64,000 nt of DNA from Rhodothermus profundi (GTDB taxonomy: Bacteria; Bacteroidota; Rhodothermia; Rhodothermales; Rhodothermaceae). This document shows, piece by piece, positions 55,124 to 64,000 of this stretch; the first letter of the stretch is position 1, and every line of letters begins with the position of its first letter. A program made the position numbers and the translations under genes. The notes under the pieces were generated by a model. That model was given only the letters and a program-made list of their open reading frames with translations. It was not told the DNA's origin and did not search any database. The DNA lies in assembly GCF_900142415.1 (NCBI RefSeq), contig NZ_FRAU01000001.1, positions 489,246 to 553,245 on the forward strand, given 5' to 3'.

Positions 55124-55869
55124 CGATAGCGCTCCAGCGTAAACTTTTCACCCAGATAGCGCCGGCGCACTTCAGGATCCGCAGCCAGCTCTTCGGCGGT
55201 GCCATGTTGGAAGATGCGGCCCTCGTACAGCAGATAGGCCCGGTCGGTGATGGCCAGTGTTTCGTGCACGTTGTGATCGGTAATGAGCACGCCGATGCCG
55301 CGCGCTCGCAGATCCGCTACCAGCGCCATGAGCTCTTCGACCGCAATGGGATCAATACCGGCAAAGGGCTCGTCCAGCAGCAAAAAACGCGGCCGGGTAG
55401 CCAGGGCTCGCGCGATTTCCGTGCGGCGCCGCTCTCCTCCTGAGAGCATGTAGCCTTTTGAACGGCGCACGCGCTCCAGCCCAAACTCCTGCAGCAACTG
55501 CTCCACACGCGCCCGACGCTCGGCCCGGCTGAGCGGCTGAAATTCCAGCACGGCTTCCAGATTCTCTTCGACCGTCAGTTGGCGAAAAATCGAGGCTTCC
55601 TGCGCCAGGTATCCCACTCCCAGCCGGGCTCGCTGATACATAGGCAGATGCGTGATCTCCCGGTTCCCCAGAAAAATTTTGCCCGCATTAGGCCGCACCA
55701 TCCCCACAATCATGTAAAAGGTAGTGGTTTTGCCAGCACCGTTGGGCCCCAGCAATCCTACAATCTCCCCCTGACGCACGCGCAAGCTGACGTCTTGCAC
55801 CACAAAACGTTTGCGATAGCGCTTGGAGAGCCCTTCGGCCCGCAGTTCAGTGGCGTTCTGCACGTTCAT
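55120..55869 (-). CDS. lptB: LPS export ABC transporter ATP-binding protein
   Basis: 249 aa from the ATG at 55869 ([18 protein letters not shown]). Motifs: Walker [18 protein letters not shown], LptB-type [19 protein letters not shown], signature [15 protein letters not shown], Walker [16 protein letters not shown] and H-loop [10 protein letters not shown]. LptB powers LPS movement from the inner membrane. Its start overlaps the OstA-like gene by 23 bp. LptF/G are not in the window. Confidence 0.96.
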   Translation of the reverse strand: MNVQNATELRAEGLSKRYRKRFVVQDVSLRVRQGEIVGLLGPNGAGKTTTFYMIVGMVRPNAGKIFLGNREITHLPMYQRARLGVGYLAQEASIFRQLTVEENLEAVLEFQPLSRAERRARVEQLLQEFGLERVRRSKGYMLSGGERRRTEIARALATRPRFLLLDEPFAGIDPIAVEELMALVADLRARGIGVLITDHNVHETLAITDRAYLLYEGRIFQHGTAEELAADPEVRRRYLGEKFTLERYR

Positions 55870-57343
55870 GGGTGGTCGGGTTTGCGGCCGGCGCTGCGGG
55901 TGGCGCAGGTTGCCGCCATTTCGGAAGCATGCGCAATCGCTGGCGGATCCAGGTTTCTTGAAGGAAATGGGCTGGCTCTGGCCGAAGTTCCGGCACCCAT
56001 CGGAAGCCTTCCAGTTGGAAAGGCATCGGGATACGGTCGCGTTCGTACTGCACGCCCTGTACTCCGCCCCACACGCGCACGCGGCGGACCCGGCTTTGCT
56101 CAAACCAGAAGACAATTTCATCGCCTGAAACGCGCACAGCCCCCTGCAGCGAGTCGTTGCGATCCCGCAGATAATAGATTGCCTCCGCGTTCGGTCCCAC
56201 AATCAGCTTCCGCAGCGAGTCCTGCGCAAAATACCCTGTCAGGCGACGCCCCTTGAGCTGTTGCAGCCGGTTAAGCACCGTATCGCGTTGCACCACAAAG
56301 GCGTTCGGAAACACCCAGAGCGTGTCGCGGTCTGCCCCTCCCCGTAACCAGAGCGTATCGCCCGAAACCTGCGTTTCTTCGAGCCACGCGATAGGTTGTC
56401 CAAACAACCGCACTTCCTCCCACAGGATAGTGCCATTTTGAACGACTCGGTCGTACACCAGTGAGTCGGCCCGGGCTGACAACCGCTGCTGCCAGAGCCG
56501 AACCGAATCGACGGCGACCAACCGCCGCAGCGAATCCTGTCGAATAAAGTGCAATTGCCCCGCTCGCACCAACAAGGTGTCAACCCGCCCGGCATCCTCT
56601 GGTCGCAACAGTACCAGCAGGGGACGTCCGGTCAGCCGACTGTAGCCTGTCTGTTCGTTGTTAAAAGCCTCTCGTCCCAAAAGCAACGTTCGCGTCACCG
56701 TACCATCCTCTGTCGTATCCTGTTGTTCAATAAAGACATGTCCTTTTGCCAGCGCCACCTCCGTATCACGGAAGTAGATAACGGTATCTGCCTCCAGGTA
56801 GCGGTTTTTGCCTTCAAGTCGCACGTTTCCGTAGAACGCGGCCCGTTTTTCGTCGGACCAGTACACGCCCCGCTGACTGGTCAAAACCGCCGCACTATCG
56901 GCCAGGCGCACCCCAGCTTCAAAGACCGCCCGCTTTTCTCGGGTATAATACCATCCCATTGGCGCTTCCACCATTACACTGCCATCCCAGAGCCGAACCC
57001 GTCCGACCGCCCGTCCGACCTTCTGACGGCTGTCATAATAGACCGTATCGGCTGCTAGCGAGTCGCCCCGCTCGACAATGCGTACGTTCCCTACAAAACG
57101 GATACGCCGCTCTTCGGGCCACTGCGTGGCACGATCAGCCCAGAGTCGCGTCTCGTCCTGTTGGAGAAAGACATGGCCTATCAGCTCGCGGAAACGCCGA
57201 CCTGCGGCGTCCACCCCCCCTATGAGGGAGTCGGCCTGCAACGCTACCGGCCGGCGACTTGTATCGGCCGACTGTACCTGAAGAAGTGGCACGTCGCCCC
57301 ATCCTCCCCATCCCAACAGCAACCCTAATAGGAGGCTGATCAT
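55847..57343 (-). CDS. OstA/LptA-like LPS transport protein
   Basis: 498 aa with an N-terminal signal-like helix ([14 protein letters not shown]). The body is a run of OstA-type beta segments: [56 protein letters not shown] and [13 protein letters not shown]. It is much longer than E. coli LptA (185 aa) and lacks the LptD barrel, so it is probably a long periplasmic bridge of the Bacteroidota type. It overlaps lptC upstream by 4 bp (ATGA) and lptB downstream by 23 bp, giving lptC-ostA-lptB. Confidence 0.88.
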   Translation of the reverse strand: MISLLLGLLLGWGGWGDVPLLQVQSADTSRRPVALQADSLIGGVDAAGRRFRELIGHVFLQQDETRLWADRATQWPEERRIRFVGNVRIVERGDSLAADTVYYDSRQKVGRAVGRVRLWDGSVMVEAPMGWYYTREKRAVFEAGVRLADSAAVLTSQRGVYWSDEKRAAFYGNVRLEGKNRYLEADTVIYFRDTEVALAKGHVFIEQQDTTEDGTVTRTLLLGREAFNNEQTGYSRLTGRPLLVLLRPEDAGRVDTLLVRAGQLHFIRQDSLRRLVAVDSVRLWQQRLSARADSLVYDRVVQNGTILWEEVRLFGQPIAWLEETQVSGDTLWLRGGADRDTLWVFPNAFVVQRDTVLNRLQQLKGRRLTGYFAQDSLRKLIVGPNAEAIYYLRDRNDSLQGAVRVSGDEIVFWFEQSRVRRVRVWGGVQGVQYERDRIPMPFQLEGFRWVPELRPEPAHFLQETWIRQRLRMLPKWRQPAPPAAPAANPTTHERAERH

Positions 57344-57909
57344 TCGTTTGCTGATGCTTCTTCAATTACGACACGTCCCGTTACGCGACGCAGGCGGTAA
57401 GACGTGAGCTGCTCGTCGGCATCCAGCTCAAATCCTTCCACCTGCTCGTCGGGGCTTAGCAGACGCACAAAGCCCGGTGCTTGAAGCCGCTCTTGATCTT
57501 CCAGCCAGCGCAATCGTTCGGTCAACAACCGCCGCCCTTCCGGAGTTATCACCTCGACAGCGCCTTCTGCTTCAAAACGACGGTCATGTTCGTAGTATAT
57601 GACCCGTCTGGCCTGAAAGGCAGCGCCCGAATCTCCTTCGGGCGTAAAGATCCAGCCGCGCACTGGTTCATCTGCTGAGCCTTCAAGCACTACATACGTG
57701 CTTTCTGGATATTCCTGGCGAATGAGGTGCGCTGCCAGCAGCCGTGCGCGGGGTTTTCCTTCCAGAGAGAGTCGGTAATCGACCTGCCAGCTTTCCTGCC
57801 GGGGTTCTTGCTCGGCCTGAACCGCCGCCTTTAGCTCGGGGGGTGGAGGTTGCCGGCAGGAGGCGACCAGCAGCAAGCTACTCAGCAGAAGAAGCGGCAG
57901 GCAATTCAT
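57340..57909 (-). CDS. lptC: LPS export periplasmic protein LptC
   Basis: 189 aa from the ATG at 57909. A lipobox-like LLVASC (Cys18) suggests a lipoprotein anchor. The rest has LptC/OstA-like strands: ARRVIYYEHDRRFEAEGAV, EVITPEGRRLLTERLRW, then FELDADEQLTSYRLRRVTG. LptC passes LPS from the LptBFG extractor to the periplasmic bridge. The start overlaps the B3/4-domain gene by 4 bp and its stop overlaps the OstA-like gene by 4 bp. Confidence 0.88.
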   Translation of the reverse strand: MNCLPLLLLSSLLLVASCRQPPPPELKAAVQAEQEPRQESWQVDYRLSLEGKPRARLLAAHLIRQEYPESTYVVLEGSADEPVRGWIFTPEGDSGAAFQARRVIYYEHDRRFEAEGAVEVITPEGRRLLTERLRWLEDQERLQAPGFVRLLSPDEQVEGFELDADEQLTSYRLRRVTGRVVIEEASANE

Positions 57910-58604
57910 AGCGTGCTGGTCTGTTCTGGTTGGAGTACGGTCCAGGCTGTTTCCACGTGCATTCCGCATCGAGCCAGCCAGTCGGCGAAGCTCTGGCAGA
58001 TTGCTTCCAACGTCTCCCGGGAAACAGCAGCAGCGGGGGTATAGATGCATGCAACCACGCGGCTGGTTGTGTCATCCGTTTTCGTGGCGAGGCTGTCTTT
58101 GACCGGGTTCACAATCGGGTCATCCGTCCCTGTAGCAGGATCTACGCGACAGCCCACAATCAAATCGGCCAGTTCAATTTGCTGTCCGGCTGTGTTGAAC
58201 ACATACGCCTCCCCGTCGGCGCCAAGTCGGAAGCGGAAATGGGTCGTCCCAGCCCGGTCCAGGTCCCAGAGGGATACGGGTAGCATGTGCAGCAGACTCA
58301 TGTAGTTGGCAACATCTACCACTCCATTGATGCGCGGGAAGCGTCCTGCCTGCGCTTCCCGGAGCAGATACTCGCTGGCCGGCTTGGCACGACCGGTCGG
58401 CTTGTAGCGTCCGTTACGTAGCAGATGCCGCACAGCCTGCCGCCGCGTTTCCAGCTCGGGCGGCAATTGTTTCCGTTCAGACAGAAGTTGTTGCAACGCT
58501 TGTGATAGTCCTTCGGGCTCGAGGGTAACGGCTACTCCTTCTGCCCGCACCAGACCGAGCAGGGCGTCGTTTCGCGGGATCTTATGCTCAATTTGAACGA
58601 TCAT
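57906..58604 (-). CDS. B3/4 domain protein (PheT editing-domain homologue)
   Basis: 232 aa. It matches free-standing B3/B4 domains: RRQAVRHLLRNGRYKPTGRA, KPASEYLLREAQAGRFPRIN, GVVDVANYMSLLHMLPVSLWD and DPIVNPVKDSLAT. These resemble the editing module of PheRS beta and may edit aminoacyl-tRNA in trans or act on free substrates; no specific activity is established. It is the first gene of the operon ahead of lptC, with an ATGA overlap. Confidence 0.85.
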   Translation of the reverse strand: MIVQIEHKIPRNDALLGLVRAEGVAVTLEPEGLSQALQQLLSERKQLPPELETRRQAVRHLLRNGRYKPTGRAKPASEYLLREAQAGRFPRINGVVDVANYMSLLHMLPVSLWDLDRAGTTHFRFRLGADGEAYVFNTAGQQIELADLIVGCRVDPATGTDDPIVNPVKDSLATKTDDTTSRVVACIYTPAAAVSRETLEAICQSFADWLARCGMHVETAWTVLQPEQTSTL

Positions 58605-58783
58605 GTTGGTTCAGACTTTCTTTTTGCGCGAAAAGGTTGTAGTATACAAAAGCTCCGGGTGGTATAGAGTTTGAGCTTCTGTTGGCCAGTTCGGGGAGGT
58701 GCATTTTATCTGCGCCCCAACCGGTCGATATTTTCAACCACCCGGGACCAGCCCCAGAATGTGTGATGCATAACCCGTCAGTC
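58605..58783 (+). other. divergent gap before the partner-switching cassette
   Basis: The gap separates the B3/4 gene (leftward) and the STAS gene (rightward). It contains GGTTGTAGTATAC at 58635-58647 with TAGTAT at 58640-58645 as a possible -10 box, close to the motif near 433-445. No well-spaced -35 box was found. Confidence 0.35.
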
Positions 58784-59128
58784 ATGAGTTTTACGGTTGA
58801 ACCCCTGAGCGCCGAAACAGTCGTTATCCGCGTGGGCAAAGCCCTGGACTTCCGCAATGCCGCGGAGTTCAAAGCCATCTGCCAGGAACAGGTGCAAAGC
58901 GGCGTCCGCAACTTTATCCTGGATTTCTCGGAAACGGGAATCCTGGATTCTACCGGATTAGGTGCCATTTTTTCCCTGTACCGGCAAGTTTCGCCGCGGA
59001 ATGGCCAGGTGGTCTTCGCGTCGGTCTCGCGGCCTGTGCAGGTGGTTGTGCAGTTGACGCGAACGTACAAGGTTTTCCGGCAGTTTCCCTCGGTTGAGGC
59101 GGCACAAGAAGCATTGCAACAAGCCTGA
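58784..59128 (+). CDS. STAS-domain anti-sigma factor antagonist
   Basis: 114 aa from the ATG at 58784 (MSFTVEPLSAETVVIRVG); ATG 58766 is an alternative. It is a single STAS domain like SpoIIAA/RsbV. The phosphorylation motif is TGILDSTGLGAIFSL with Ser56. In such systems the unphosphorylated form binds the kinase protein and releases its target. It lies 55 bp before the HATPase gene and forms one cassette with the next two genes. Confidence 0.92.
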   Translation: MSFTVEPLSAETVVIRVGKALDFRNAAEFKAICQEQVQSGVRNFILDFSETGILDSTGLGAIFSLYRQVSPRNGQVVFASVSRPVQVVVQLTRTYKVFRQFPSVEAAQEALQQA

Positions 59129-59183
59129 CGGGCTCCGGCTGCCGGGTTGATCATGACCCCTCACCTGGACGTGGCCCGAACCT

Positions 59184-59633
59184 ATGATGAGAGAAGTGCG
59201 TTACCGGTTTAACAACTTGGAGGATCTGATCGACCAGGTACACACCCTTTTCTCCCGGCCGGATGCCGATCTTCCGCTGCCTCCGGAAGACGATCTGCGT
59301 TATCGTGTTCAGTTGACCGTCCATGAATGGCTGGCCAACTTGATTCAACATGCGCGCTTTGGCAATCGCGTGCCAACTATTGAATTGACCATTCGCTGCA
59401 ATGGAAAGCTCGTCGAGTGTTTCATTGACGATAACTCGGAAGGATTTGATCTGAACGGTCGCCTGGAATCGAACCCATCGATTCAGGAAGCTTTCCCTGA
59501 ACGAGGCATGGGCCTGCACTTTATTCGCGCCTGTACGCAAAAGCTCAGCTACATCCGACTAAAGGATGGCCGGCATCGTCTGATCTTTACGATAGTCAAA
59601 GACGAAGACCCATGGCTCGATATTCCATTTTAG
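59184..59633 (+). CDS. RsbW/SpoIIAB-type serine kinase (HATPase)
   Basis: 149 aa. GHKL ATPase marks: N-box TVHEWLANLIQHA (E48, N52), G1 region FIDDNSEGFD (80-89) and G2 ERGMGLHFIR (106-115). It probably phosphorylates the upstream STAS protein and holds a target in check. Whether that target is a sigma factor is unknown, since none lies nearby. It overlaps the next gene by 22 bp. Confidence 0.88.
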   Translation: MMREVRYRFNNLEDLIDQVHTLFSRPDADLPLPPEDDLRYRVQLTVHEWLANLIQHARFGNRVPTIELTIRCNGKLVECFIDDNSEGFDLNGRLESNPSIQEAFPERGMGLHFIRACTQKLSYIRLKDGRHRLIFTIVKDEDPWLDIPF

Positions 59634-60727
59634 TTGTTGAGGATGAGCACACGCTGCGCCGTTTGCTCGAATACCGGCTGAGTAAGTACTACCGGGTGCG
59701 CTCGGCCGCCAACGGCGAGGAGGCGCTCCAGTTAGTGCTGGAGGAAATCCCCGACCTGATCATCTCGGACATTATGATGCCGAAGATGGATGGGTTCGCC
59801 CTCCAGCAGGCCCTGCAAACTCGTAAAGAAACCCGTGCTATTCCGTTCATCTTCCTGACCGCTAAAGCCGACGAGCAAAGCCGCATGCGTGGCATGCGCA
59901 TGGGCGTGGACGACTACATCACCAAACCTTTTGATATTGATCAACTGCTCGCTCGCATTGAACGGCTACTGGAACGCACTCGATACTTTCAAACGCAGCT
60001 CGACGCGCGCATTGGACAAGACTTTTCGAAAAAGCTTATGCCCAAACGGCTTCCTTCCGTTCCGGGCTATCGACTCTACTTTCACAACAGCCCCAAAGAA
60101 TATGGCGGCGGGGACTTTTTTGATTGGACGCAACATCCAAGCGGCGCTTTCTTTATTACGATTGGCGACGTGATGGGCAAGGGGCTGCAAGCTAAGTTCT
60201 ATGCGTTTAGCTTTCTCAGCTACATTCGGGGCACGCTCTACGCTATGCTCCAGACCTCTCAGTCGCCCGCCGAACTCCTCCGACGGGTCAACCACGTGCT
60301 GATGCAAGACACCGTCATGGAGGAGACGTTTGCTTCGCTACTTATCCTGCGATGGGATCCCAATGCACACGAGATTACCTATGCCAACGCGGGCCATTGC
60401 CGTCCGATTCTGGTCAAAGATAACCAGGCGGCCGAAGTGGTCGAATACAGTGATCTGATCCTGGGGCTGGATCCCAACGCTACTTTTCAGGACACAACGT
60501 TGACCATTCCGGCCGGCGGCGGACTCCTGCTCTACACCGACGGCCTGATGGAGCAACGCACGACAACAGGCGAAATGATCGGCGAGCAAGGCCTGTTGGA
60601 ACTTGCGCCTCTGATGGTTGGCGCAGAAGATCCGGTTCAGAATCTCTTGCAGGGCGTCCTGAGCCGCTGCAACACCGACACGTTCGACGATGATATCCTT
60701 TTCTTCTGGATGGAACGCCTGAGCTAA
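59612..60727 (+). CDS. response regulator with PP2C (RsbU/SpoIIE-type) phosphatase
   Basis: 371 aa. Receiver domain (1-122) with D53, T83 and K105. A short linker precedes the PPM/SpoIIE phosphatase (about 150-371) with metal motifs GGGDFFDW, TIGDVMGKGL, ITYANAGHCRP, LYTDGLMEQ and FDDDILFFW. A phosphorylated receiver should activate the phosphatase, which would dephosphorylate the STAS protein. It is the third gene of the cassette, overlaps the kinase gene by 22 bp and is followed by a T-tract. No cognate histidine kinase is present. Confidence 0.94.
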   Translation: MARYSILVVEDEHTLRRLLEYRLSKYYRVRSAANGEEALQLVLEEIPDLIISDIMMPKMDGFALQQALQTRKETRAIPFIFLTAKADEQSRMRGMRMGVDDYITKPFDIDQLLARIERLLERTRYFQTQLDARIGQDFSKKLMPKRLPSVPGYRLYFHNSPKEYGGGDFFDWTQHPSGAFFITIGDVMGKGLQAKFYAFSFLSYIRGTLYAMLQTSQSPAELLRRVNHVLMQDTVMEETFASLLILRWDPNAHEITYANAGHCRPILVKDNQAAEVVEYSDLILGLDPNATFQDTTLTIPAGGGLLLYTDGLMEQRTTTGEMIGEQGLLELAPLMVGAEDPVQNLLQGVLSRCNTDTFDDDILFFWMERLS

Positions 60728-60755
60728 CAGGCAGATACGCACAACGCTACGCTAT

Positions 60756-60781
60756 CCCCCCACCCCCCGCTTTTTTTTTTT
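60756..60781 (+). repeat. poly-C and poly-T tract
   Basis: CCCCCCACCCCCCGC is followed by eleven T (60771-60781) between the convergent ends of the response regulator gene and menE. There is no hairpin directly before the T-run, so a terminator role is uncertain. The tract is a likely slippage-prone site. Confidence 0.4.
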
Positions 60782-60787
60782 CGCTCC

Positions 60788-62233
60788 TTATGCCCGATGG
60801 ACTTTTCCCGGTGATTGCCAGCGGCGCCGCGCTTCTTCTTGAAGTCGGCGTCGTGCTACTTTGAGGCCTGCTTCGACCCCTTCGGGCCAGCGCCAGAACG
60901 CAACCGGCACCATGAAGCCCGGCAACTCTCGGCGCAATTGCGCGCGCCAGCGTTCAGGCGTCCATGGTGCCGAGTCGCTCAGCCGGACAAAAGCGGCGGG
61001 TCGCTCTCCAAACTCCGGGTCAGGTACCGGAACCACCATCGCTTCCGCAACGCCCGGCAGACGCTGCAGCGCCCGCTCAATTGCCTCGGGCTGAATGTTT
61101 TCCCCTCCCGAAATGAACCGGTTATCACGGCGTCCCTCTACATGCAACAGCCCTTTTTCATCCACCCAGCCCAGATCACCCGTATCGAACCACCCGCCTT
61201 GCTCAAAAGGCCGGCGTAGTTGTCCATTTTCCAGGTAGCCGGCAAATCGTACAGCCCCCCTCACCTGAATGGATCCATCCGGGCCAATTTTCAGTGCCCG
61301 GTAAGGCAGCACCTGCCCGGAAGTCCGAAGCAATGCCAGAGAAGCGCCCGGAGGTGTAGCGGTCACCGTTGAAGCCATCTCGGTCAGGCCGTAACTGGTG
61401 AGCAGCGGCCATCGGCGGGCTACGCCTTCCTGCAGCACGTCCTCTGGAATAGCACTGCCGCCCAGCAATACCACCCGCAGTGCGCGCGGCGGCGCGTCGC
61501 GGAAATCGCGAAGCAGTCGCCAGAGCTGCGTGTGTACCAGCGAAACATGCGTGGGCTCATAGCGCGTGAGCGCCTGCTCCAGCGGCTCCTGACGCTCTGG
61601 AATCACAACTGCGGCCCCTACCAGCAGACAGCGGATTACCACGCCCATGCCCCCCACATGATAGAGGGGCAACACCAGCAGCCAGCGATCCCCTGCCCGC
61701 AATTGAACATGCTGCGCCACGCCCCGTGCACTGTAGAGGTGATTGCGAAGCGTATGCAGCACACCCTTGGGCGTTCCTGTGCTGCCGGACGTGAAAAAGA
61801 TTGTGGCCTCCTGCTCCAACGCCAACCGGGGAATGTCTGCCCCCACCACGGGAGCACCTGTCTGTAACGTCTCTGGCGACCAGCAGGGCACCGCCGGCTG
61901 CACCGGTCGATCCGTAATCAGCGCCTGAAGCCCAACCTGTTGGATCAATGTTGCCAGCCCTCCGGGTGGCGTGCGCGTGCTCAGCAGACACGCCACGGCC
62001 TGAAGCCGCCAGAGAGCAAGCATGCAGGCTATTGTAGCTACCGGATCATCCAGCCAGATCCCGATCCGATCCCCGCGCCCTACTCCTTCCTGTTGCAGTC
62101 GGGCGAGAATCCTGCGCACCCGGTGTTCCAGAGCCCCGGCCGTAAGGGGCCCCGACGCCAGCCAGATCACCGGTTGGTCCGGCGCCCGGCTGCTCCACTG
62201 AAAAAGAGGACAAATCAGGTTACGCGTGCTCAT
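60788..62233 (-). CDS. menE: 2-succinylbenzoate--CoA ligase
   Basis: 481 aa from the ATG at 62233 (MSTRNLICPLF). Adenylate-forming enzyme: AMP loop FFTSGSTGTPKGVLH near 150, LTSYGLTEMASTV near 280, DTGDLGWVDEKG near 350 and GRRDNRFISGGENIQPEAIE near 370. It activates o-succinylbenzoate with CoA in menaquinone synthesis. Family alone allows other acyl substrates, but overlapping menC (14 bp) and nearby menA fix the role. Confidence 0.92.
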   Translation of the reverse strand: MSTRNLICPLFQWSSRAPDQPVIWLASGPLTAGALEHRVRRILARLQQEGVGRGDRIGIWLDDPVATIACMLALWRLQAVACLLSTRTPPGGLATLIQQVGLQALITDRPVQPAVPCWSPETLQTGAPVVGADIPRLALEQEATIFFTSGSTGTPKGVLHTLRNHLYSARGVAQHVQLRAGDRWLLVLPLYHVGGMGVVIRCLLVGAAVVIPERQEPLEQALTRYEPTHVSLVHTQLWRLLRDFRDAPPRALRVVLLGGSAIPEDVLQEGVARRWPLLTSYGLTEMASTVTATPPGASLALLRTSGQVLPYRALKIGPDGSIQVRGAVRFAGYLENGQLRRPFEQGGWFDTGDLGWVDEKGLLHVEGRRDNRFISGGENIQPEAIERALQRLPGVAEAMVVPVPDPEFGERPAAFVRLSDSAPWTPERWRAQLRRELPGFMVPVAFWRWPEGVEAGLKVARRRLQEEARRRWQSPGKVHRA

Positions 62234-63305
62234 TGACCTCCTCCAGAACGGCTGCATTGAGACGCCAGGGACCCGTTAACGCGTCGGCTACCCGGGTTGC
62301 CGGATGCAGCGCCAGCCGGGGATATACCACATCGTCAGCCAGCCAGTGGTAAGGATCCAGGCCAGCGGCCGCCTTGCTATGCGAGGCGGCGGCCAACGCC
62401 AGCAGTCCACGGGTGCCTACGCCGGTCTCAAAGGCCGCGCTCCAGACCACGGTCATGCCCAGGGCGTTTGCTTCGCGAGCGCGTTGCCAGGCCCGCAGCA
62501 GTCCCCCGATCAGGGCCGGCTTTAGCACCACGGCCGCCACGCCCTCCCAGCAGTGCAGCGGAACGTCTGGCTGCTCTGCCAACGTTTCGTCTAAGGCAAC
62601 CGGTACCGGACTTCGACGCACAAAATCGTGGAGCTCGGCAGGATCACGCAACGGTTCCTCCAGATAAGCCACATTCCTATCGGCTATTGCCTCGGCAAAT
62701 GTCAGCGCCTCGCGCAACGACCAGGCCCGGTTGGCATCCACACGCAACTCAACTTCTGGTCCCAGCAGGTTGCGCAGCAGCCTCACGTCCTGAGCGGCTT
62801 CCTTCGGCGCATGCTGTCCCACTTTGACCTTCACCGCCTGATACCCAGCCGCTCGAATCGCCTGCAGTCGCTCTGGATGTTCTCGCCAGTCGATCGGAAT
62901 CAGCGCATTGATCGAAACCATCGGCAGCGGATCCGGTGCCAACCAGGTATCCAGGCGTTTTCCCCGACGAGCAGCCTGGCACTGCGCAAGGGCCAGCTCG
63001 ACCCCCCACCGCACCGAAGCAGGCACGGATTCCAGGCTCTGCTCGACTGCTTCGGCCCATTCTGCCCAGGTGATCTCTGGCGGGAAAGAAGTCAGGCGAA
63101 ATAGCCGATCCTGCAGGATTCGGCCGGCTTCGTCGAGCGTCTCACGGCTAAAGCCCGGGAGAGGAGCAACTTCACCCCACCCAACAGCCTCCGCTTGCTG
63201 AATTTGTATCAGCCAGCCCTGCCGCACCCTGGCCCCTGACGGAAGGGAGATCCGCAGCGGCAATGCAAAACGAAACAGGCGCCAGGAAGTCTCCGGCATG
63301 GCCAT
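62220..63305 (-). CDS. menC: o-succinylbenzoate synthase
   Basis: 361 aa, enolase superfamily. N-terminal capping domain (GWGEVAPLPGFSRETL) and barrel with catalytic KVKVG (near 165), metal ligands in RVDANRAWS, YLEEPL and ALDETL, and the second catalytic lysine in VVLKPALIGG. It dehydrates SHCHC to o-succinylbenzoate. The start lies 1 bp from the menA stop. ATG 63299 is an alternative. Confidence 0.92.
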   Translation of the reverse strand: MAMPETSWRLFRFALPLRISLPSGARVRQGWLIQIQQAEAVGWGEVAPLPGFSRETLDEAGRILQDRLFRLTSFPPEITWAEWAEAVEQSLESVPASVRWGVELALAQCQAARRGKRLDTWLAPDPLPMVSINALIPIDWREHPERLQAIRAAGYQAVKVKVGQHAPKEAAQDVRLLRNLLGPEVELRVDANRAWSLREALTFAEAIADRNVAYLEEPLRDPAELHDFVRRSPVPVALDETLAEQPDVPLHCWEGVAAVVLKPALIGGLLRAWQRAREANALGMTVVWSAAFETGVGTRGLLALAAASHSKAAAGLDPYHWLADDVVYPRLALHPATRVADALTGPWRLNAAVLEEVNEHA

Positions 63306-63306
63306 T

Positions 63307-64000
63307 TCAGGTCAGCACCCACCCCAGTGAAAACAGTATGCTGTAGCTCAGCAGCAAGCGTCCGGTAGCGGCCAGTAACGCATTCAGCACGGCGCCCTCT
63401 TGCACACGCGCCAGCGTCCATATGGCCCGGACACTGGCCGGCAGTAGCGCGAGCACTGCTATCGCTCCCCCATGCCGATAGGTGACCAGATACCAGAGCA
63501 CTGGCAGCAGCAGCGCACTCAGCAAACAGAAGGCATACAAACCCACGCCGAAAGCTCGTCCAAAGCGCACCACAGGAGTCCGCTTACCGGCCTGCCGGTC
63601 TTCCTCAATGTCCCGTACGTTGTTTACCAGCAGGATCCCGGTCGAAATCAAACCCGGCGCCAATCCCATCAGCAGTACCTCTCCCGTGATGGAGAGTGTC
63701 TGCACATAATAGGTACCCCCTACAGCTACCGGTCCGAAAAAAATGAGCACAAAAAGTTCTCCCAGTCCCAGATAGGCCAGGGCGTACCGTCCACTTGTGT
63801 ACAGCACGCCGAAAAGAATCGAAAGCAAACCGATGGCCAGCACCGGCCAGCCTCCTCGCCAGATCAGGTAAAGGCCAGCCACCACAGCCAGTGCAAACAT
63901 CAATGCGGTTGCGCGCCGCATAGCCTCCGGGGTTACCAGACCGGCTGCCGTTACCCGCAATGGTCCCTTGCGCGTGGTCGTGTCCGCACCTTTCAAGTAA
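63307..64000 (-). CDS. menA: 1,4-dihydroxy-2-naphthoate polyprenyltransferase, 5' end outside the window
   Basis: At least 231 codons are visible, and the frame stays open to the right edge, reading YLKGADT at the edge. In MenA this matches the internal segment after the first Asp-rich motif, so about 60-80 N-terminal residues are missing. The second Asp motif is NNVRDIEEDRQAGKRT. About seven hydrophobic helices are visible. MenA prenylates DHNA in the membrane. An apparent TTG start at 63996 is not the true start. Confidence 0.9.
   Translation of the reverse strand, partial: YLKGADTTTRKGPLRVTAAGLVTPEAMRRATALMFALAVVAGLYLIWRGGWPVLAIGLLSILFGVLYTSGRYALAYLGLGELFVLIFFGPVAVGGTYYVQTLSITGEVLLMGLAPGLISTGILLVNNVRDIEEDRQAGKRTPVVRFGRAFGVGLYAFCLLSALLLPVLWYLVTYRHGGAIAVLALLPASVRAIWTLARVQEGAVLNALLAATGRLLLSYSILFSLGWVLT

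Overview
The window looks like a chromosomal segment of a high-GC thermophile close to Rhodothermus (phylum Rhodothermota, order Rhodothermales). This assignment is inference from gene content and protein style: a Bacteroidota-type fused 2-oxoacid dehydrogenase E1, DUF5916 and SprA-like outer-membrane proteins, menaquinone genes, heme A synthesis for aerobic respiration, and an Lpt system that implies a Gram-negative envelope. No phage, insertion sequence or integrase was recognised. The only clearly accessory element is the end of a CRISPR array at the left edge, without cas genes in view.

Layout. 1-364: tail of a CRISPR array with two classes of repeat. 0.4-11.4 kb: an ABC1/UbiB-type kinase, then a long minus-strand block (large outer-membrane protein, NHL-repeat secreted protein, purD, gamma-carbonic-anhydrase-like protein, mutS). 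11.4-14.3 kb: paaABCD, the phenylacetyl-CoA epoxidase genes (no paaE nearby). 14.4-24.4 kb, minus strand: a three-gene operon (enoyl-CoA hydratase, fused E1 alpha/beta, unusual NAD-binding protein), a tandem TerB-like protein, an acyl-CoA synthetase fused to a GNAT acetyltransferase, and glmM. 24.7-28.4 kb: ctaA, ctaB and an ABC exporter pair, then tRNA-Val(GAC). 28.7-31.2 kb: a DUF5916 outer-membrane protein. 31.4-41.1 kb: a long plus-strand translation and division block, thrS-infC-rpmI-rplT-pheS-pheT-(coiled coil)-zapA-6S RNA-rny. 41.1-47.9 kb: an NtrC-type regulator, a BtuF/BtuC pair whose permease carries an in-frame amber codon, an MFS transporter and a DsbD-like protein. 48.0-53.5 kb, minus strand: rpsF-rpsR-rplI, prfA, glmS and a DAHP synthase. 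53.6-58.6 kb: thiI, then an Lpt operon read leftward (B3/4-domain protein, lptC, OstA-like, lptB). 58.8-60.7 kb: a compact partner-switching cassette (STAS protein, HATPase kinase, response regulator with PP2C phosphatase). 60.8-64.0 kb: menA-menC-menE of menaquinone synthesis, with menA cut by the right edge.

How the genes work together. Respiration is represented by menaquinone synthesis (menA/C/E), perhaps the ABC1 kinase, and heme O/A synthesis. Envelope construction is represented by lptB, lptC, the OstA-like protein, glmS and glmM (UDP-GlcNAc precursors) and several outer-membrane proteins. Aromatic and branched-chain catabolism is represented by paaABCD and the E1/hydratase operon. The most interesting sequence-level signals are regulatory: an apparent AUU start for infC behind a strong ribosome-binding site, two mutually exclusive hairpins between rplT and pheS, a 6S-like RNA with long-range pairing between zapA and rny, and the abrupt change of repeat class inside the CRISPR array. 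No wholly new defence or biosynthetic system is obvious; the candidates are listed as findings.
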